Below, one piece after another: positions 37,201 to 49,899 of a stretch of DNA of 64,000 nt. The notes beneath the pieces were generated by a model. That model worked only from the letters and a program-made list of their open reading frames with translations. It was not told the origin of the DNA and ran no database searches. The stretch spans positions 19,480,532-19,544,531 of the forward strand of contig NC_090131.1 in assembly GCF_040581485.1 (NCBI RefSeq), given 5' to 3'. Both the position numbers and the translations under genes were made by a program. Source of the stretch: Linepithema humile. Its lineage: Eukaryota; Arthropoda; Insecta; Hymenoptera; Formicidae. How positions within the stretch are numbered: position 1 is the stretch's first letter; the number at the start of each line of letters is the position of its first letter.

Positions 37201-39600
37201 CTGCGCGCCCTTTTTCTTCTGCTCAAGAACTTTGCGAACGAGTCAACGTCGCAAGGATTGTAACGAGCATCTCTCTCGCAAGCTTCTCGCGTATTGTAAT
37301 AAGTATGACGACATGTATATTGATATACATATTAAATAAATAATATTTTTTTTAATTAAATATTTTTTATACATATCTTTCTCACTACTTTAAAATTTAA
37401 ACCAACCCTAAGCACCAACGAAAGAAAACTTGTACGTGTAGCGCGTGGTGCTGAGTTACGTATATTTCTTAAATCCCAGATTCAGAGCAGAGAAACATAG
37501 GGAAATATTTCAATTAACTCGCCCGGCGCGTAAATACGACGTTAATGTTTGCCGTCGGTGTGTTTCATACGATCCCTTGGCTTTGTTGTTTTTGGCGCTA
37601 TGAAACAGAATAACGCTGGCTTCAGCCGTCGCTCGTTAAAACGCGTTAGTTTCGCGCGCGTCTCACGTCGGCGATTCGTGTATACGACGTTGTTAGTCAT
37701 CGCTCCATACACTGTTCGTGGAAGACGATATTTTCGCCCTCTCGCGTTTCCCGTCTTTTTCTCCAACGTCGCGCGACTCAGCTGAGACAGGCATTGTCTC
37801 GGTGCGATTCCACCCACTGTCATGGAAACCTCATCGCATCGAAACTCTATCGTGCCGCAACGGCTTGTTGTTTCGATGAGATCACAGTAAGACGGCCGAA
37901 ACGACCGATAATGCGCGAAACATAAAAACAGCACGTTCAACGTAAACTGGAGTTTGCCTACCGTTTGTTAGTCCATCGACAAACATACTTGTTGCAGTTG
38001 TCTTTCGAAAGAATCCGAATTGAAAGAATTTTGAAATATTTTATCTCGACTATAAATATTTTGGAGAATTCGTAGCGTGCATTAATTCCTATTAAAAATT
38101 TCGTAAAAGAGAAAAATTTGTAGATCCGATCTGATTTGAAAAAAATCAATACCTATCTTTCTTTATCATTAAAAAAAATAGAATAATTTTATATATAATT
38201 TTTTAGAAAGTCAACAAAATGTATTTAAATTAATACAATATTTTTGATCAAATCTCCGTTGAAAACTGTATAGAAAAAAAATATTACGTTACTACTAACT
38301 TCTTTACTATGCTATCAATAAAAAAATTACACAGTTTGCGATATAAATTAGATTCGCAATATTACTTTTGCGCGGATAAAATCGTCTTTTAAAATTTACA
38401 TCGTCGCGTGAATTTATCGGCTTGCGTTGTCGGAAAACGCTGTTTATTGAAAACTAGAAATAAAATGCCTCTTGTGTAAAAAGCTCAACGCGACGATTTG
38501 ATGCATGGCGTCCAGAGACAAAGAGCACTCACCCGTTGCATTGTCAAACTGCCCAAAATAAGCATTAAATAATCCGAATAGCGGCCGTAAAGCGTGACTA
38601 ACGGCCACGCCGATATGCACCACCGTCGTTACCTACACGCGGCCGGTGCTTTTCGTCATGCGTGCGTTAACGCGACGTGTTTTTCCGTCGCTGACGGTGG
38701 TTGAGGATTGTTGCGATAGATCCCGATGTGTGTCCGCGTAACCGTGTCTGCATTCCTTGGCTGTCTGCCCGCGCGAACGGTCTTTTCTACTCGCTGGATG
38801 CTTAATTCACGGCGCATCGCTAATGATGAATCCTCATCCGCGATATTCTACTCGCCAATTTTGCGGGCAAAGTAAACACTTTTTCTAAGAAACTACGTTC
38901 TCTTGAACAATTAGACTGTGTACAGTTAGTTCTATAGTGTTGCTGAAAGTAGTACTAAATTATAAAAGTATATAATTAAAATAATAAAACATAAACAAAA
39001 AAGTTTTAATAAATCAGCGGTTTTAATAAATCACGTCCAATTTAAATTAATACTGTAGCTTCGATAGAGTATATATTTGAAATTATGTAGAAGAAAATAC
39101 TTCTATATATTACTCCACGCTATAGGTAACTTCTTCTTGTGTACTGGATAATATAACTTTTAATGTGAAAGAGTAGAATATAAAGTCAAAGCAGGAATTC
39201 TAAATATCTCAATAGCATGACTGTTTATACTTTAATCCCGTTTCGCTGGCAGAATTCCAAGTTGCATGTCAATAACCGATAGTTCTCCGTGCGTTTCGCA
39301 ATTCGAGATGCTTGAGAAACTCATCTCGTTTACGTAACTCGACTGAAAATCATTTCAAAAATGACGCTTCCGTAAGCTATTAATACGTCCTTTCCGGAAT
39401 CTTTCGAGCGTCATCGACGCTTTCGCGCGAATATTTACGTTCATTGCGTCACGTTGGAATCATCCTACAGCCCATGTAATCCCCATTGGTAATTAACTAT
39501 CGTACATCTTGTAGACTTTCAGCGTACGATACATCGATGTGTCCGCAATTAACCGCCGCGAGACCAAACGAGTTAAACAGCCGGGTCCCGGCTGTACAGT
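37201..39600. other. Gene-free stretch
   Basis: AT-rich except for CpG-rich patches at about 37600-37900 and 38600-38800. An exact palindrome ATGTATATTGATATACAT lies at 37313-37330, with a TG centre. Nothing else recognised. Confidence 0.5.
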
Positions 39601-41383
39601 CCCAAGTGCGTTGCTACGTTCGTGAGTGAAGTCGGTCGATTGGCCTAATCGTAATTCCACCGCGAACGAACGGCTCCGGTAGGACCAATAATCGTTTCAC
39701 GGTCACCCGTAACCGTGGAAATTGCCTTCCTCTGGTCTGGCTGTAATTACGACCGCCCGTTATATTGCCGACGGTCGCACGCGCCTTTTCGCGCTCGCAG
39801 TTAACGCCAATCGACGGCGTAAGAACAACGATGACGCTAATGGCAACCCTCTCTCGCACGGTTGCGGGATACCGTCGTAGTGCTTCCCTCTCCCTCCACT
39901 CCTCTTCCGGTAGCAAAATGCTGCCGAGAAAAATTCGTTCCATTGTGACGCAAATCCGCGCGCTTTCGATGCACCGACCGCCGCGCGACGCGTCTCTCGT
40001 CGCTCGCCCCGCTGCACAAATGCACTCGACTATTTGCATCGTGACCCACTTGCCTTCGCGAGTTCGCTATCGTTATGTCGCAACGTGCTCGCGCGATAGC
40101 ACGCCGCGTCGCCATTTTTCACCCAAAGAGAAATCTTCGAGAAAAATTCGCGCGTAAAAGCTCCTCCTTCTGGCGGATAACACCGGCGTATCGCACCCGT
40201 GTGAGAAAATACTGTTGTGTTGGAATAACATTTTTTGTAACAATTTTTTGTACCAAGTTTTTAGAAAAAATTTAATCGTCCGTGATAACAAAACGACTGA
40301 GCACATTGTTTAAAAATTATAAAAGCGTTATGTAATCTTCCAACAGCTTTCATTTAAACTCACAATTTATTACATTTTATTTTTTAAATAAATTCTTAAA
40401 TATAAAATGTGAAATGAAATTTGTTAATTATCTATGTCTATCTTTTCTCTTGAATGCAAAGTAATAATTAGCATTTACAGAAATAAATTAATAACTAATT
40501 CATTAACCGTTTGCAATGCTCGAGACGACCAAATGATTCAATCACCATTTTCCTTTTTACCCTTTTACAATATCGATAATAATTAATTCTCGATTAATCA
40601 GTCTCGAGTTTCACTCCTGATCCCATCTTTTTATACATCGCGAGAACAACGACATCGTCGCTAATTGTTTTCCGCTCGCTTCCGCTTCTCATAACGGAGC
40701 GTCGGTTTAATCATGTGTGCGCGATACCGCGCGGTCGTTATCGGAGGGCCGCGCCTCGCTTTAACGACGACAATTTACGCCAGTTAAAGCGAGTCACCTG
40801 CGCACGTAAGCGAGAAACTTCCTGAGCTCTTCGAGCATCCTGGACATCGCCGCAGCCCTCTGCGTCGACCTGTATTATAGATGTACACGAGTCCGGTCCG
40901 AACGATCCGCCGCATCCGCCATTTATCTGGCGCGGGGGCATGCATAATGCAACGCGAGCAGGAGAACGAGGGAGAAAGAGAGAGAGCTGACTTCGGTGGG
41001 GTGTGACTCCGCGGAAGGGGAAGAAGTATAGGCGATAGAGGTATGACCAGGGGTGTGGGAGCGCGATAGTAATGGCCAAGTTACGCCATTGTGCGAAGTT
41101 TCGCTGCACCGGGGTCCTGCGCCGGATAGTGGACGGGGTTTTCGAACGAGGGCGGGAGGAGAAAGGGGGGGCACATCTCTTCGGTGAAAAAGGGGGTCAG
41201 AAAAGCGAGCGACCAAACCATCCCCGACTGGGCACGCGGGATAGAGAGCAGAAGAAGGAAAAGGACGAGGTTCTGCCGCGGTGGCGGTTGAAGCAGGAGG
41301 GACAGGGTGCTGCGCGACCGGAAGCGGAAGCTCGTGCAGGCGCCACCGGAAGTGACCTCGTAATTCTCTCCCTTGCAATCCTT

Positions 41384-41398
41384 CCCCCCCCCCCCCCC
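41384..41398. repeat. Poly-C run (15 bases)
   Basis: Uninterrupted C15, read as G15 on the minus strand, preceded by CTT-rich and followed by CCT-rich DNA. Runs of this kind are prone to sequencing and assembly length errors. Confidence 0.95.
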
Positions 41399-41882
41399 GC
41401 GTCCTCCTTCTTCCCGTTACTGTTCCTCCGCGTTGCCGCAACCCATCTCGCCATCATCTACCCCGCCACCTTCCTCTTCGTCCATCCAGCTATCAAGCCT
41501 GAATTATAGGCCGCCCCCGAACCCTTTTGTCTACGCTTTTCCTGTCGAGAATTCGAGGCGTCCTACTCGCCATGCCTTCTAACGACGCTTCCGATTTTCG
41601 GCCGCTTTTGTTTCGTTTACTCTCTCCACACCGCGTATACTTCCTATATTAAGGCGTACGCATTATTAATCTAATAATTACACGAACGTAAATTCTCTTT
41701 AATTGTTGCGCAGTATTCAAACAGCAAGTTTCTAACAGACCCCTTTCCGTCAAAGCCACGGGTCGCGATAAACAACATTAAATTATCGTGAAAAGGGATA
41801 ACAAGAAGGAAAAGAAAGGAAAAGCTGAGGGGAAAATTCTTGGAAAACGGACGACGCGATCGTTCATCGCGCATTCTTTCAG

Positions 41883-41915
41883 TACCATTACATCGTTGGG
41901 ATTCCGCGCTTTCAG
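41883..41915 (+). other. Very weak candidate 33-nt microexon
   Basis: An acceptor-like GCATTCTTTCAG ends at 41882, and a CAG|GTAAAC donor follows position 41915. The 33 bases between are open in two frames; the full-codon frame reads YHYIVGIPRFQ and would keep phase. The match is good, but so short an exon is expected by chance in 64 kb, and I do not recognise the peptide. Confidence 0.07.
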
Positions 41916-42255
41916 GTAAACAAATTTCGTATCTCCGTGCTCGGGAGACCGAGAAGAGAGTAAGCGCGCGCACGGCACTTTCAGAGAAACTGTGGAGCTC
42001 AGCGATCTTAAATCAAATAAGAAGTCGCGCAAAGGGCCGCTCCGCGCGGCCGAACGACGAGAAATTCGCTCGTCTCTTCTCTCTCGCGAGAGCGCAGAGC
42101 GGCAGAGAAACGGCGGGAGGAAGAGGGAGAGGAGGGGACGCGATGGAAAAAGAAACGAGAATTAATTCCCGTTAATTGCTCGGAGCTGAAGTTTGCTGAA
42201 AGCGCGCTTTATCGAATTGAAAGCCTTTCAAGCTTCGCTCCTTCGAGAGCGCTCG

Positions 42256-42274
42256 CCCGTCCGTCCGTCCGTCG
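42256..42274. repeat. (CGTC)n tetranucleotide tract
   Basis: About four CGTC (CCGT) units. It lies 40 bases from the CGCT tract at 42312, in the same CpG-rich block. Confidence 0.85.
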
Positions 42275-42311
42275 AATGAAACGCCGAATAGACGTTGCCG
42301 CGGGCGACGTT

Positions 42312-42349
42312 TCGCTTCGCTCGCTCGCTCGCTCGCTCGCTCGCTCGCG
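42312..42349. repeat. (CGCT)n tetranucleotide tract
   Basis: About nine CGCT units with one TTCG interruption at the start. On the minus strand it reads as GAGC units and would encode repeating Glu-Arg-Ala-Ser in one frame. Confidence 0.9.
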
Positions 42350-44120
42350 GTTCAGCGAGATGGCACGAAAGGAAGCGGAATAGAAGAGCCTGACCGAAGA
42401 GAGCGCGCGGGCGGGAGCGGTGAATCGGTCGGAGCAGTCGGCGAAGCGAGCTAAACGCCCTGGCAATTCGGAGTACTCTGTTGCCTGATTGCATTTAATT
42501 ACACGTGCCCTACTACCGGCGCGCGCGATTGCTGTATTGCGCGCGCTGGCCAGCAATGGACGGCGGATGCCAAGCTTCCATGAGGCGCTCGCTCTCGTAA
42601 CGCTTCAGGCCGTTAGACAGACGGCTGTAAGCCGTATAGAGTTCGCGACGTGCGAATGGAATTGCCGGAGAGATCGAATTTTAAATTGTGAGGATTCACG
42701 CGCACCGACCGGTTGACTCCAAGTGGCTTCAATTTACTTTATTAAATCTTGTATTGCTTAAAAAGCGATCAAACTATGGAATCATTGATATTCTTTTTAC
42801 AAAATAAATGTTTTTACACGCGGAATAATTGACGAAACTATACCGGCGGTGAGAGAACTCTTAAAACAGCATTAAGAAAGCTTAAATAAAATTCTTTTCA
42901 AAGCCAGAAATGCACACAAACATTTTTAACTTAATAAATAATTTTGCTAATACTGCTAATAACTGCTAATTTTCTTTTTTGTTAAATATTTTTCAAAGAG
43001 AACTTAGTTTTCCGTAATATCCATCTCCAACTCTTTAAAGTGAAGATTTATATTTACGTTTATATTGACATTTTTTACTTGAAATTACTCCAGGAATGTT
43101 TGTGCCGACATAACTTTATGAATCTTATACATTTCTTCTACCACTTTGATCCAATTCTAAATATAAGTATGTATCCCTCATTACTGGAATATCTAACGAG
43201 ATATTTCCATTCTATTAGCCTTCTTCTTCCAAAAATATATGTAGATTTCATTTCAGAACTTGTGTGCAATAATTAATAGTTTAGATATAACGCGATATAA
43301 TTTATCGTCAAACACTGCTACACTGTACGACATTAATTTTCAATATACACCACTTGCGAGCCTTGTAGCCCCAGCTTGTCCTCTAATTCTCTTCGACCAT
43401 CCCTCCAATTCCCAGCAGAGACACTTGGCAAGCGCTAATGTGCTATACTAACAGGGGAAAGAGGAGAATACCTAACAGGTCGGCGCGTATCTAACATGCG
43501 ATCCGATTAAGTATCTATCAGACGGCGGTAGACAAAGGATTAATTCTATTAATAACCGTGTCTGAAAAAGGAGGTACAGCGAGATATCGCAGAGCTTACA
43601 GACGTATCGATTTTCTATCGCCACGGGCTTTACTCGTCCTCCCGAAGTTATTATCCTTCATCGGCGATCGTTCCGGAGCGTCGAGAGAGCGCTACGTAGA
43701 ATTTCTCGGTCTGCTCGTTTCCAGGAGCCACTTAATTACACGTACAGGGCTACATCGTAAGTGGCATATCGTACATTGGATCCGCTTGTGAGTACCAGAG
43801 GGGTAGTTATCCCCGTAACGATGGCCGATACATAATCGCGGAGAATGGTACCGAGGCGTTCGATATGCCGGCACATATCCTTATCGCGCCTAAGAATCCT
43901 CTGTATCTTTCGAAATATATCCGGCCGTGTTCGATTATTCGCCACCGAAACCGACGGGAAACCGATAATTCATTCCCGCATGTAATTGCATGGAAATGAA
44001 AATTAAAAAGTTAGCTGACTTAGCAAAGTAGGAAACAAAGCGCGTAGCAGCGTCGTGACAGGCGCAAAGATCGCAAGATCGACCGAGAAAAGCAGGTCGA
44101 CTCAGAAGTTGTGTCTCAAA

Positions 44121-44442
44121 GTATAAAAGTTAGTATTGATCAAATATTGAAGCCAATATAAATTTGATAAACTTTTAACCAACATATCGATTTTTCATGT
44201 AAAACTTTCTTATAAAGATCATTAAATAAACAAGCGATCGGGATCGTACAAAACTCGAGATCTTACAATAAATAATTTCAGATGATTTATGAAGTACAGA
44301 AATTAATGTTATTAAATATTAAGGCCAGTATAAATTTGATGGATTTATCAATTTTTATCAATTTATTCATTTTTTTTTTTTTTTTTTGTAAAACTTCGTG
44401 GAGATCATTAAATAAACAAGCAATTCGAGGTCTTACAAGATA
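44121..44442. repeat. Diverged two-copy tandem duplication, ~172-bp period
   Basis: Copy A (44121-44270) and copy B (44291-44442) share an ordered series of words. Both have an AAATATT-AGCCA/GGCCA-type start with the shared word TATAAATTTGAT, then a T-rich segment, TGTAAAACTT, GATCATTAAATAAACAAGC, and TCTTACAA. Copy B has a T18 run (44370-44387) where copy A has only TTTTTC. Copy A has about 16 extra bases (GATCGGGATCGTAC) after the AACAAGC word. No ORF is shared. This is a segmental tandem duplication or two units of a degenerate satellite. Confidence 0.8.
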
Positions 44443-45687
44443 TACATATTTATATGATTCTCTTGATTATTTAAATGATGTTACCATCCGTGTATAAACG
44501 TGGGCGCGCCGTGAGATGCATGTTCCAGCTCGCGTGCAAATAACATCACCGCTGCAGGATTCGATTTCGGAGAAGTTATGCGAACCGGTGGATATATACA
44601 CGCCGCAATCTATCCTCTCTCGGAGTATCCTCTCGAGGATGTGTACGCTTCGAAGAAGCGTCCGGATTAGCGCGAGCTCGTGCATCTCTAGTTGCACAAA
44701 GAGAACGCGAGCGCCCACCGAAATTCGCTACGCTCCGCCTGTGTGTGTGTTCGCCGTGTAATCGCGTTAATGTTTAATTCGTTGCCGCCTTAGCTAATTC
44801 GCTCTCTAATAAGTAATTTTCTCTCCTTCTTTCCTCTCGCGAATAAATCCCACTTATTATACAGCTTAACGTCTGCGCAAAAACAAAGTTCGTGTAATAC
44901 GAATTATACGGATAAGCCACGAATTGCTTGTGAACCTTTTTACCTCCACAAAAGTCAGGGGTCATGCGTACCAAAATTGTCTTACTTTAATATTCGTTAT
45001 ATTCATCTACTAATCGCTGCAACAAGCAATCTCTGTTCCGTTGCTAGACGGCAAGACTGTGCCACGACCATAATCGCAGTTTTGACCGAGAGGCAGCCCC
45101 GTCGCGAGCGCAGCTGCTTCGCATAAGTCTTGCGGGAAGAATAATACCTCTTGCTTGCGTAAGTCTTCTCGCGCTCTCCTTCTCTCTTCTCTCCCGCGCC
45201 TCTCCCGTCGCCACAAGATGCATAACGTACTTGAACAGTTTTAGGAGCACAACGCGCGCGTAACAATGGACGCATCGCCTAAGGCCGCACGCGTGCGTTT
45301 CACAGACAACTGTTTTATTTCGGTAAAATTATTTTTTCGTCCTTTCTGTTTCCATTGTTAACGAGAAGCCCTAGCTATCTTGCAGTTGTTTTCTCGTGAA
45401 ACAAAACACACTGTGCGCTACTATTTCCAGACGCAACACGTAGCTGTTATAACTGTTGAATTATATTTTTAAGGTGAAATTGTAATACAATCTTTTTCAT
45501 CTTCGCGTAATCATTGCTTGGTTTTAAATATTTAGTTAGTTCGAATAAAAGTTTGGTTTGCAAAATTAATACAAAATACAATTTAAATATAATATAATAT
45601 TGGGAGCTACAAATACGTTAAAATTGTAATCGCAAATATGTATCGGTCGAAATGCCGATCACGAGCAGCTACGTTGTAGGTGGCGAG

Positions 45688-45734
45688 TTAATTTCACAAA
45701 TAGTCCCCGAAGATCCGCGGATCCGTGAAATTAA
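45688..45734. repeat. Nested hairpin with central 12-bp palindrome
   Basis: Perfect 10-base arms TTAATTTCAC (45688-45697) and GTGAAATTAA (45725-45734) flank 27 bases that contain an exact 12-base palindrome, GATCCGCGGATC (45712-45723). The outer arms and the inner palindrome can each fold. It could be a protein-binding site with two-fold symmetry or a small fold-back remnant. Confidence 0.75.
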
Positions 45735-46004
45735 TTGGAAAAATCCTCGCACGTCGTTCAGTCGCGGTTTGCTTTCCCGAGGGAGAAGCGTAAAGGATGA
45801 GTAGGACGGACAGCGCGCATGGGAGGAAGAACTCTCCTCGTCCGTTCGTCCCCAATTCCTCTCCCTGACCCTTGCCGCTCCTCTCACCTGCCAACCGGAC
45901 CGATCGCCCCGAGAGAAACGGAAATCCTTAATTGAAAGCGTCCTCGAGCGAGAGCAACTTTTATAATTCCCCGGTCGATGATTAAAATTAAAAGTCCGGC
46001 CGTG

Positions 46005-46589
46005 TCAGAGGCAGGAAATCGTTGCGCCGGAAGGAGCGAAACGGGGCAAACCCGAGGAAGCTTTGCGAAAAGAGAGAAGCGAGGAACAGAGGAGAACAGG
46101 TGGGAAAGGGTGTGCCCTTTTTTTTCTTCCTTTTGTTCGACGTTCGTTTCGCGCGAACTCTTTTACGGAGAAGCTCCCCGAGCTAACGAGCGAATCGGCG
46201 AAGACAATCGAAACCGGTCCGCGTAATCTCGACCCTCGGAAATATATGCGGAATATGTAACGACACAGCGAGATACACGCGGAATATATAACGATAAGGG
46301 GGGGATTCTGGTGACGCTGCGCCTGACAGCTACACCGGTCTCTATCCAGGGATTCCAAGTTAATCGAAGCAATAAGAAAGAGGACGTAAAAATCAGGGGA
46401 GTATCCGAAGCCAGTGGAAAATCGAAGAGAATGCGCCATCGTTTTACAGAAGGTCGAGAGATGGTGGAAGAGAACGTTTTTCCATTTAATGGAGCAGCAT
46501 CCTTCCATAACTTCGGCGCCCCGGAAAAATCCGTCGGAAAACCTTTCAAAGAAATTCACCGAATTTGTCGAAACTTTTGCCATCGCCAT
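46005..46589 (-). other. Orphan ORF, 194 codons, unrecognised
   Basis: The longest ATG-initiated frame I confirmed. It starts MAMAKVSTNSVNFFERFSDG in a favourable context (A at -3, G at +4), with an in-frame TGA just upstream, so this ATG is the only possible start. A hydrophobic segment (YVLFLIASINL) lies near residue 70, and a basic KRAHP-containing region sits near residue 160. No domain is recognised. Other frames on both strands are also open here (128 codons at 46163-46549 minus and 46311-46697 plus). The local sequence is therefore stop-poor and the length is weak evidence. It could be a young or orphan gene, but is more likely fortuitous. Confidence 0.15.
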
Positions 46590-47100
46590 GCTTCAAAAAC
46601 ACATAAGATGCAACCGAACACAAGTTCACTTAAAAAAAAGGACTGCGATTCGAGGACAGTATTGGCGATCGTCGATAGGAGGGACATAAAGAAATAAAAA
46701 TGAGTATGATCTGATCGATTTCTGAAAACATGCCAAATTCGAACAATCTTGTCGTATCGCCAAGTGCCAAATATTCGCCGTATCATTGTGTGCCAATCCG
46801 TTCCGCGCTGATCAAAACTACAAAAATGACGATATCACGATTGAAAAGATCGTGATTAAAACGCTGTCTCACGCAAAAACAACGGCCGATATGGCAACGT
46901 ATCTCAGTCAAGAATTTTTAAGTTCAATAATATTGAAAAAAAAACCTATCGATACAGTGCTGTCATCTCACGTCGTGATTTCTCCGAGGAAAAATTGACT
47001 CCAAATTCGTGAAAGAAATTAAGGTTGGATATCCGAGACATTCTGTATAGAAAGCAGAGGGAGAGAGGATATGCGCAACGGTCCAAGTACCAGCGGTGAT

Positions 47101-48420
47101 GCAATAGTATAGATGCGCGAGAAACCGGAGACATCCATCTCCCTTGACAATCCCTTTTTGCATTCCCCCGCACTCCGCGTCGCGTCGCGTCTCGTGTCTC
47201 GGCTATTCTCCTCCCTTCTGATTCGGTCTCGCGTTTTGCAATTTATCATCGGTCGATTAATTTATGCCGAGATTCCATCTCCACCCTCCGCCCAACCCTC
47301 GGCAGCCCGTGCCTCGCTTCAACGACAGTGCTTTCCCCCGTCCTCCGACGTCCCGCCCGGCTGGATACTTAGTCAGACGCAGTCTGGTGCGCCATTACGC
47401 GCTAAAAGCGAGGACATGATTGCGCGGGAATGTCTGGTATTTTACAAAATAGGATATCCCAGCTGAGAGAGCCGGGATGAGAGAGAACGGCCCAACTTTT
47501 GCTTGCGAAACTGAATAGCAGCCCCCGGGCGACCGCTCCCATTCGATTCAACTCTCCGTCAGAATTTTCAAAAAATACTGCGTAATTTGTTGAAAATTTT
47601 ATGCTTATTCACACACGGCGACACGCAAACATCGTTCGCACTTCTATAAACATAATCCGCGTAAACGTTACCCCGCAATGCACGGCAGGGTATACCCGGA
47701 AATACCCATTCGTCCACATCAAACGTCTATATTCGTCAAACGCGGAATGCAGCTAGAGCGTGCGCGTACACGCGCGTACCGAAAACGAAACGCAAATAAT
47801 AACAACATATTAAAAGCTTCGAAGCGCGCGCGTGCATCGCTCGAAATATTTCTGCCATGTAATCGAATCCCTCGTGTACGTCGCGTGGCCCCGCGATAAA
47901 ATTCAACCGAGCGACGTACACACAATCGCTCGTTTCGAATCCTCGAAACGGTTTCAATCGCGTTACCCGTTTGATGATATACGCGCGAGTGCCGAGCGCG
48001 CGCGCGCAACCTGAAATTCGAAGTTTGAAAGACGAATCGATACATGGAGAGCATGCGTTACCGTGGCGAAGGGCAGCACTCGAATGCGACCCAATGGGAC
48101 CCGCCGCGTACGCTCTTCCCCGTCCCCGTCCCCGTCCATTGATTCCGCACCTCTCTTTGTCTCATCCATCAGGCTCTTCTCATCCTTCCTCCGTTCCCGC
48201 TTTTCGCTCCCGTTCCCTCTTTCGCTGCTTGACAACCGCGTGCACGCTCGACGTAGCATAGAAAACTGTCTCTCCGCTCTCGGCAACGTCCAATTAACGT
48301 AATTTCGTGCGATAGGCGCATCCATCGATCAGCCCCAACGAAACGAGCGCTCGTCCCTCTCGGCCTTATCGACATTTCGCGCATTCGCCTTTTTCCAGCG
48401 TGATGCACCGTACAAAAATC
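47101..48420. other. CpG-rich block
   Basis: CpG-rich DNA with GCGTCGCGTC units near 47176, a CCCCGT triple repeat at about 48117-48138, and an alternating GCGCGCGCGC run near 47997-48007. Overlapping open frames on both strands (up to 120 codons) are not recognised. It may be promoter or exon-bearing by composition only. Confidence 0.35.
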
Positions 48421-49899
48421 AGAATTGAAGATGAAAGACTTAATTGGCCCAATAAACTAAAAACTACGCGAATAATTCTATAGGGTGAAAATGTAACATT
48501 GCGTGTTTAACATAATCAGCATTTATATCTTTAAAATTAAAACTTTATTAAGAATCAGTTGAAATTAATTGAAGAAATACGTATTTTATCATCTACGTAC
48601 CACTTAAAACTTAATTGATAATTGATTCATCAATTTTAAAAGGTACATAACCCAAAATTTGGCTTTTACAGATTTTAATCTTAAATTAAGAAAATTCACA
48701 TGTTAAATAACAATACAGAAAATATGCTGAAAATTAATCCACGCAGAAGTACCGTATAAAGCGATAAAAATGACAAAATGAAAAGCTGCACTCGTCGAGT
48801 CGAGTGGCCTGGCAAGACAATCCGTCGACTTGGCAAGGCCAATTAGCAAGTGGTCGATGTTCGTTGCCGGTTTTGTCATCGCTGTGCGACCGCATGCATC
48901 GGGATGCCTTATTAAAAGCGCTGTGAAAGATTAAAATACCCGAAATTTAAAAGGAACCAAGGGCGAAAAGAAAGGAGGGAAGCCAATGAAGCTATAAAAG
49001 GAACACGAAAAGAAATAAAAGAACGAAAATGAGGAAGAAAGGGCTAAGGGGAAAAGACAGAACGCGCTCGTCTAATTAACCGTGTTAATTCATTTCTCCC
49101 CTTTCGCCTCTTATCCGCGTGCCATTACGCCGGAGCTTATTCCTGGCAGCCAGGGGCAAGGTTAAACGTATAGAGTGAGGCACGTAGAGACACGCGGGAC
49201 TATGCTCGCGGCTACGCGTATCGCGCGCGTATAGCATCGTATATGTCGGATGTGTATACAGAGAGAAACACGCGGGGGTTGCCTCCGCCGCGCTCCAACT
49301 CGCGCGCGCACGCGCGCGTGCGACGCAATTAACGTCTCGGGGTTAATTAATAGGCACGCCACGGAGAAAGGAGCACCGGTGTAGCCAAAGGCGCTGCAGC
49401 AGACATTAGGCAAACGAACGTAAACCCCGCCCGCTGTGTTGGTACACGTGGCGGATACGTGAGCTTGATACAATGTATAGCGCGGCGTACGCGCGTATGA
49501 GGGGACTGGAAGGATGGACCACCGCCATTGTAAGCGAGGCAACGAAAAGAGCCACTCCGTAATTACTCGAACGTCGCTCTCTATACGCCGGGAGGTTACC
49601 GGAAGGTACGGAGACACTCGCGCGTAGACTTAAATGTGAAATTGGTGCCGTTAATTCCATCGTATGACGAGTACAATCCCTCTGCCTCGTTAATGTAAAA
49701 CTAATTAGACGACGACGGAAACGTGCTGTGCCCTGCGCGCGCGATCAAGGAGGAGACAGGCGACCGACGACAACGTTCGCTGAAGACGTCACGCCGGATA
49801 AGATGACGAGGATGTGCATTTAAGCGACGCCGCATCCTCGACTCCCCTTCCCTCCCCCGAGTTCCCCTACGCCGAGCGCTCGATGACGTTGCGAGATTA
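48421..49899. other. AT-rich, then purine-rich, then CpG-rich DNA
   Basis: 48420-48780 is AT-rich. 48940-49065 is strongly purine-rich on the plus strand and contains CCAAT at about 48982 and TATAAAAG at 48993-49000, but no initiator. 49160-49880 is CpG-rich with the Z-DNA-like run at 49300. A 151-codon minus frame (49162-49617) is unrecognised. Confidence 0.4.
49300..49322. repeat. Alternating CG/CA palindrome (Z-DNA-prone)
   Basis: Alternating pyrimidine-purine sequence throughout; the last 16 bases, CGCACGCGCGCGTGCG (49307-49322), are a perfect palindrome. It is the best Z-DNA candidate in the window. Confidence 0.85.

Larger units (their letters stand above)
39601..42720. other. Cluster of CpG-rich blocks with G/C-skewed tracts
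   Basis: CpG-rich DNA at 39600-40200, 40680-41560 and 41940-42720, with an AT-rich gap at 40250-40620. It includes purine-rich DNA at 41140-41290 (GGAGGAGAAAGGGGGGG), a C15 run, CGTC and CGCT tetranucleotide tracts, and several stop-poor frames on both strands. These frames (up to 172 codons) are unrecognised and explained by composition. A promoter or first-exon cluster is possible. Confidence 0.4.
42721..47100. other. Gene-free, largely AT-rich stretch
   Basis: AT-rich with moderately CpG-rich patches at about 43560-43930, 45040-45270 and 45700-46220. Contains the 172-bp tandem duplication, a T18 run, a nested hairpin at 45.7 kb and one long orphan ORF, all listed separately. ATCCTCTCGAGGAT at about 44625-44638 is an exact palindrome. 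Confidence 0.5.

Noticed and set aside
48993..49000. TATAAAAG with an upstream CCAAT word as a promoter
   Set aside because: The downstream DNA is uniformly purine-rich, with no initiator and no plausible exon.
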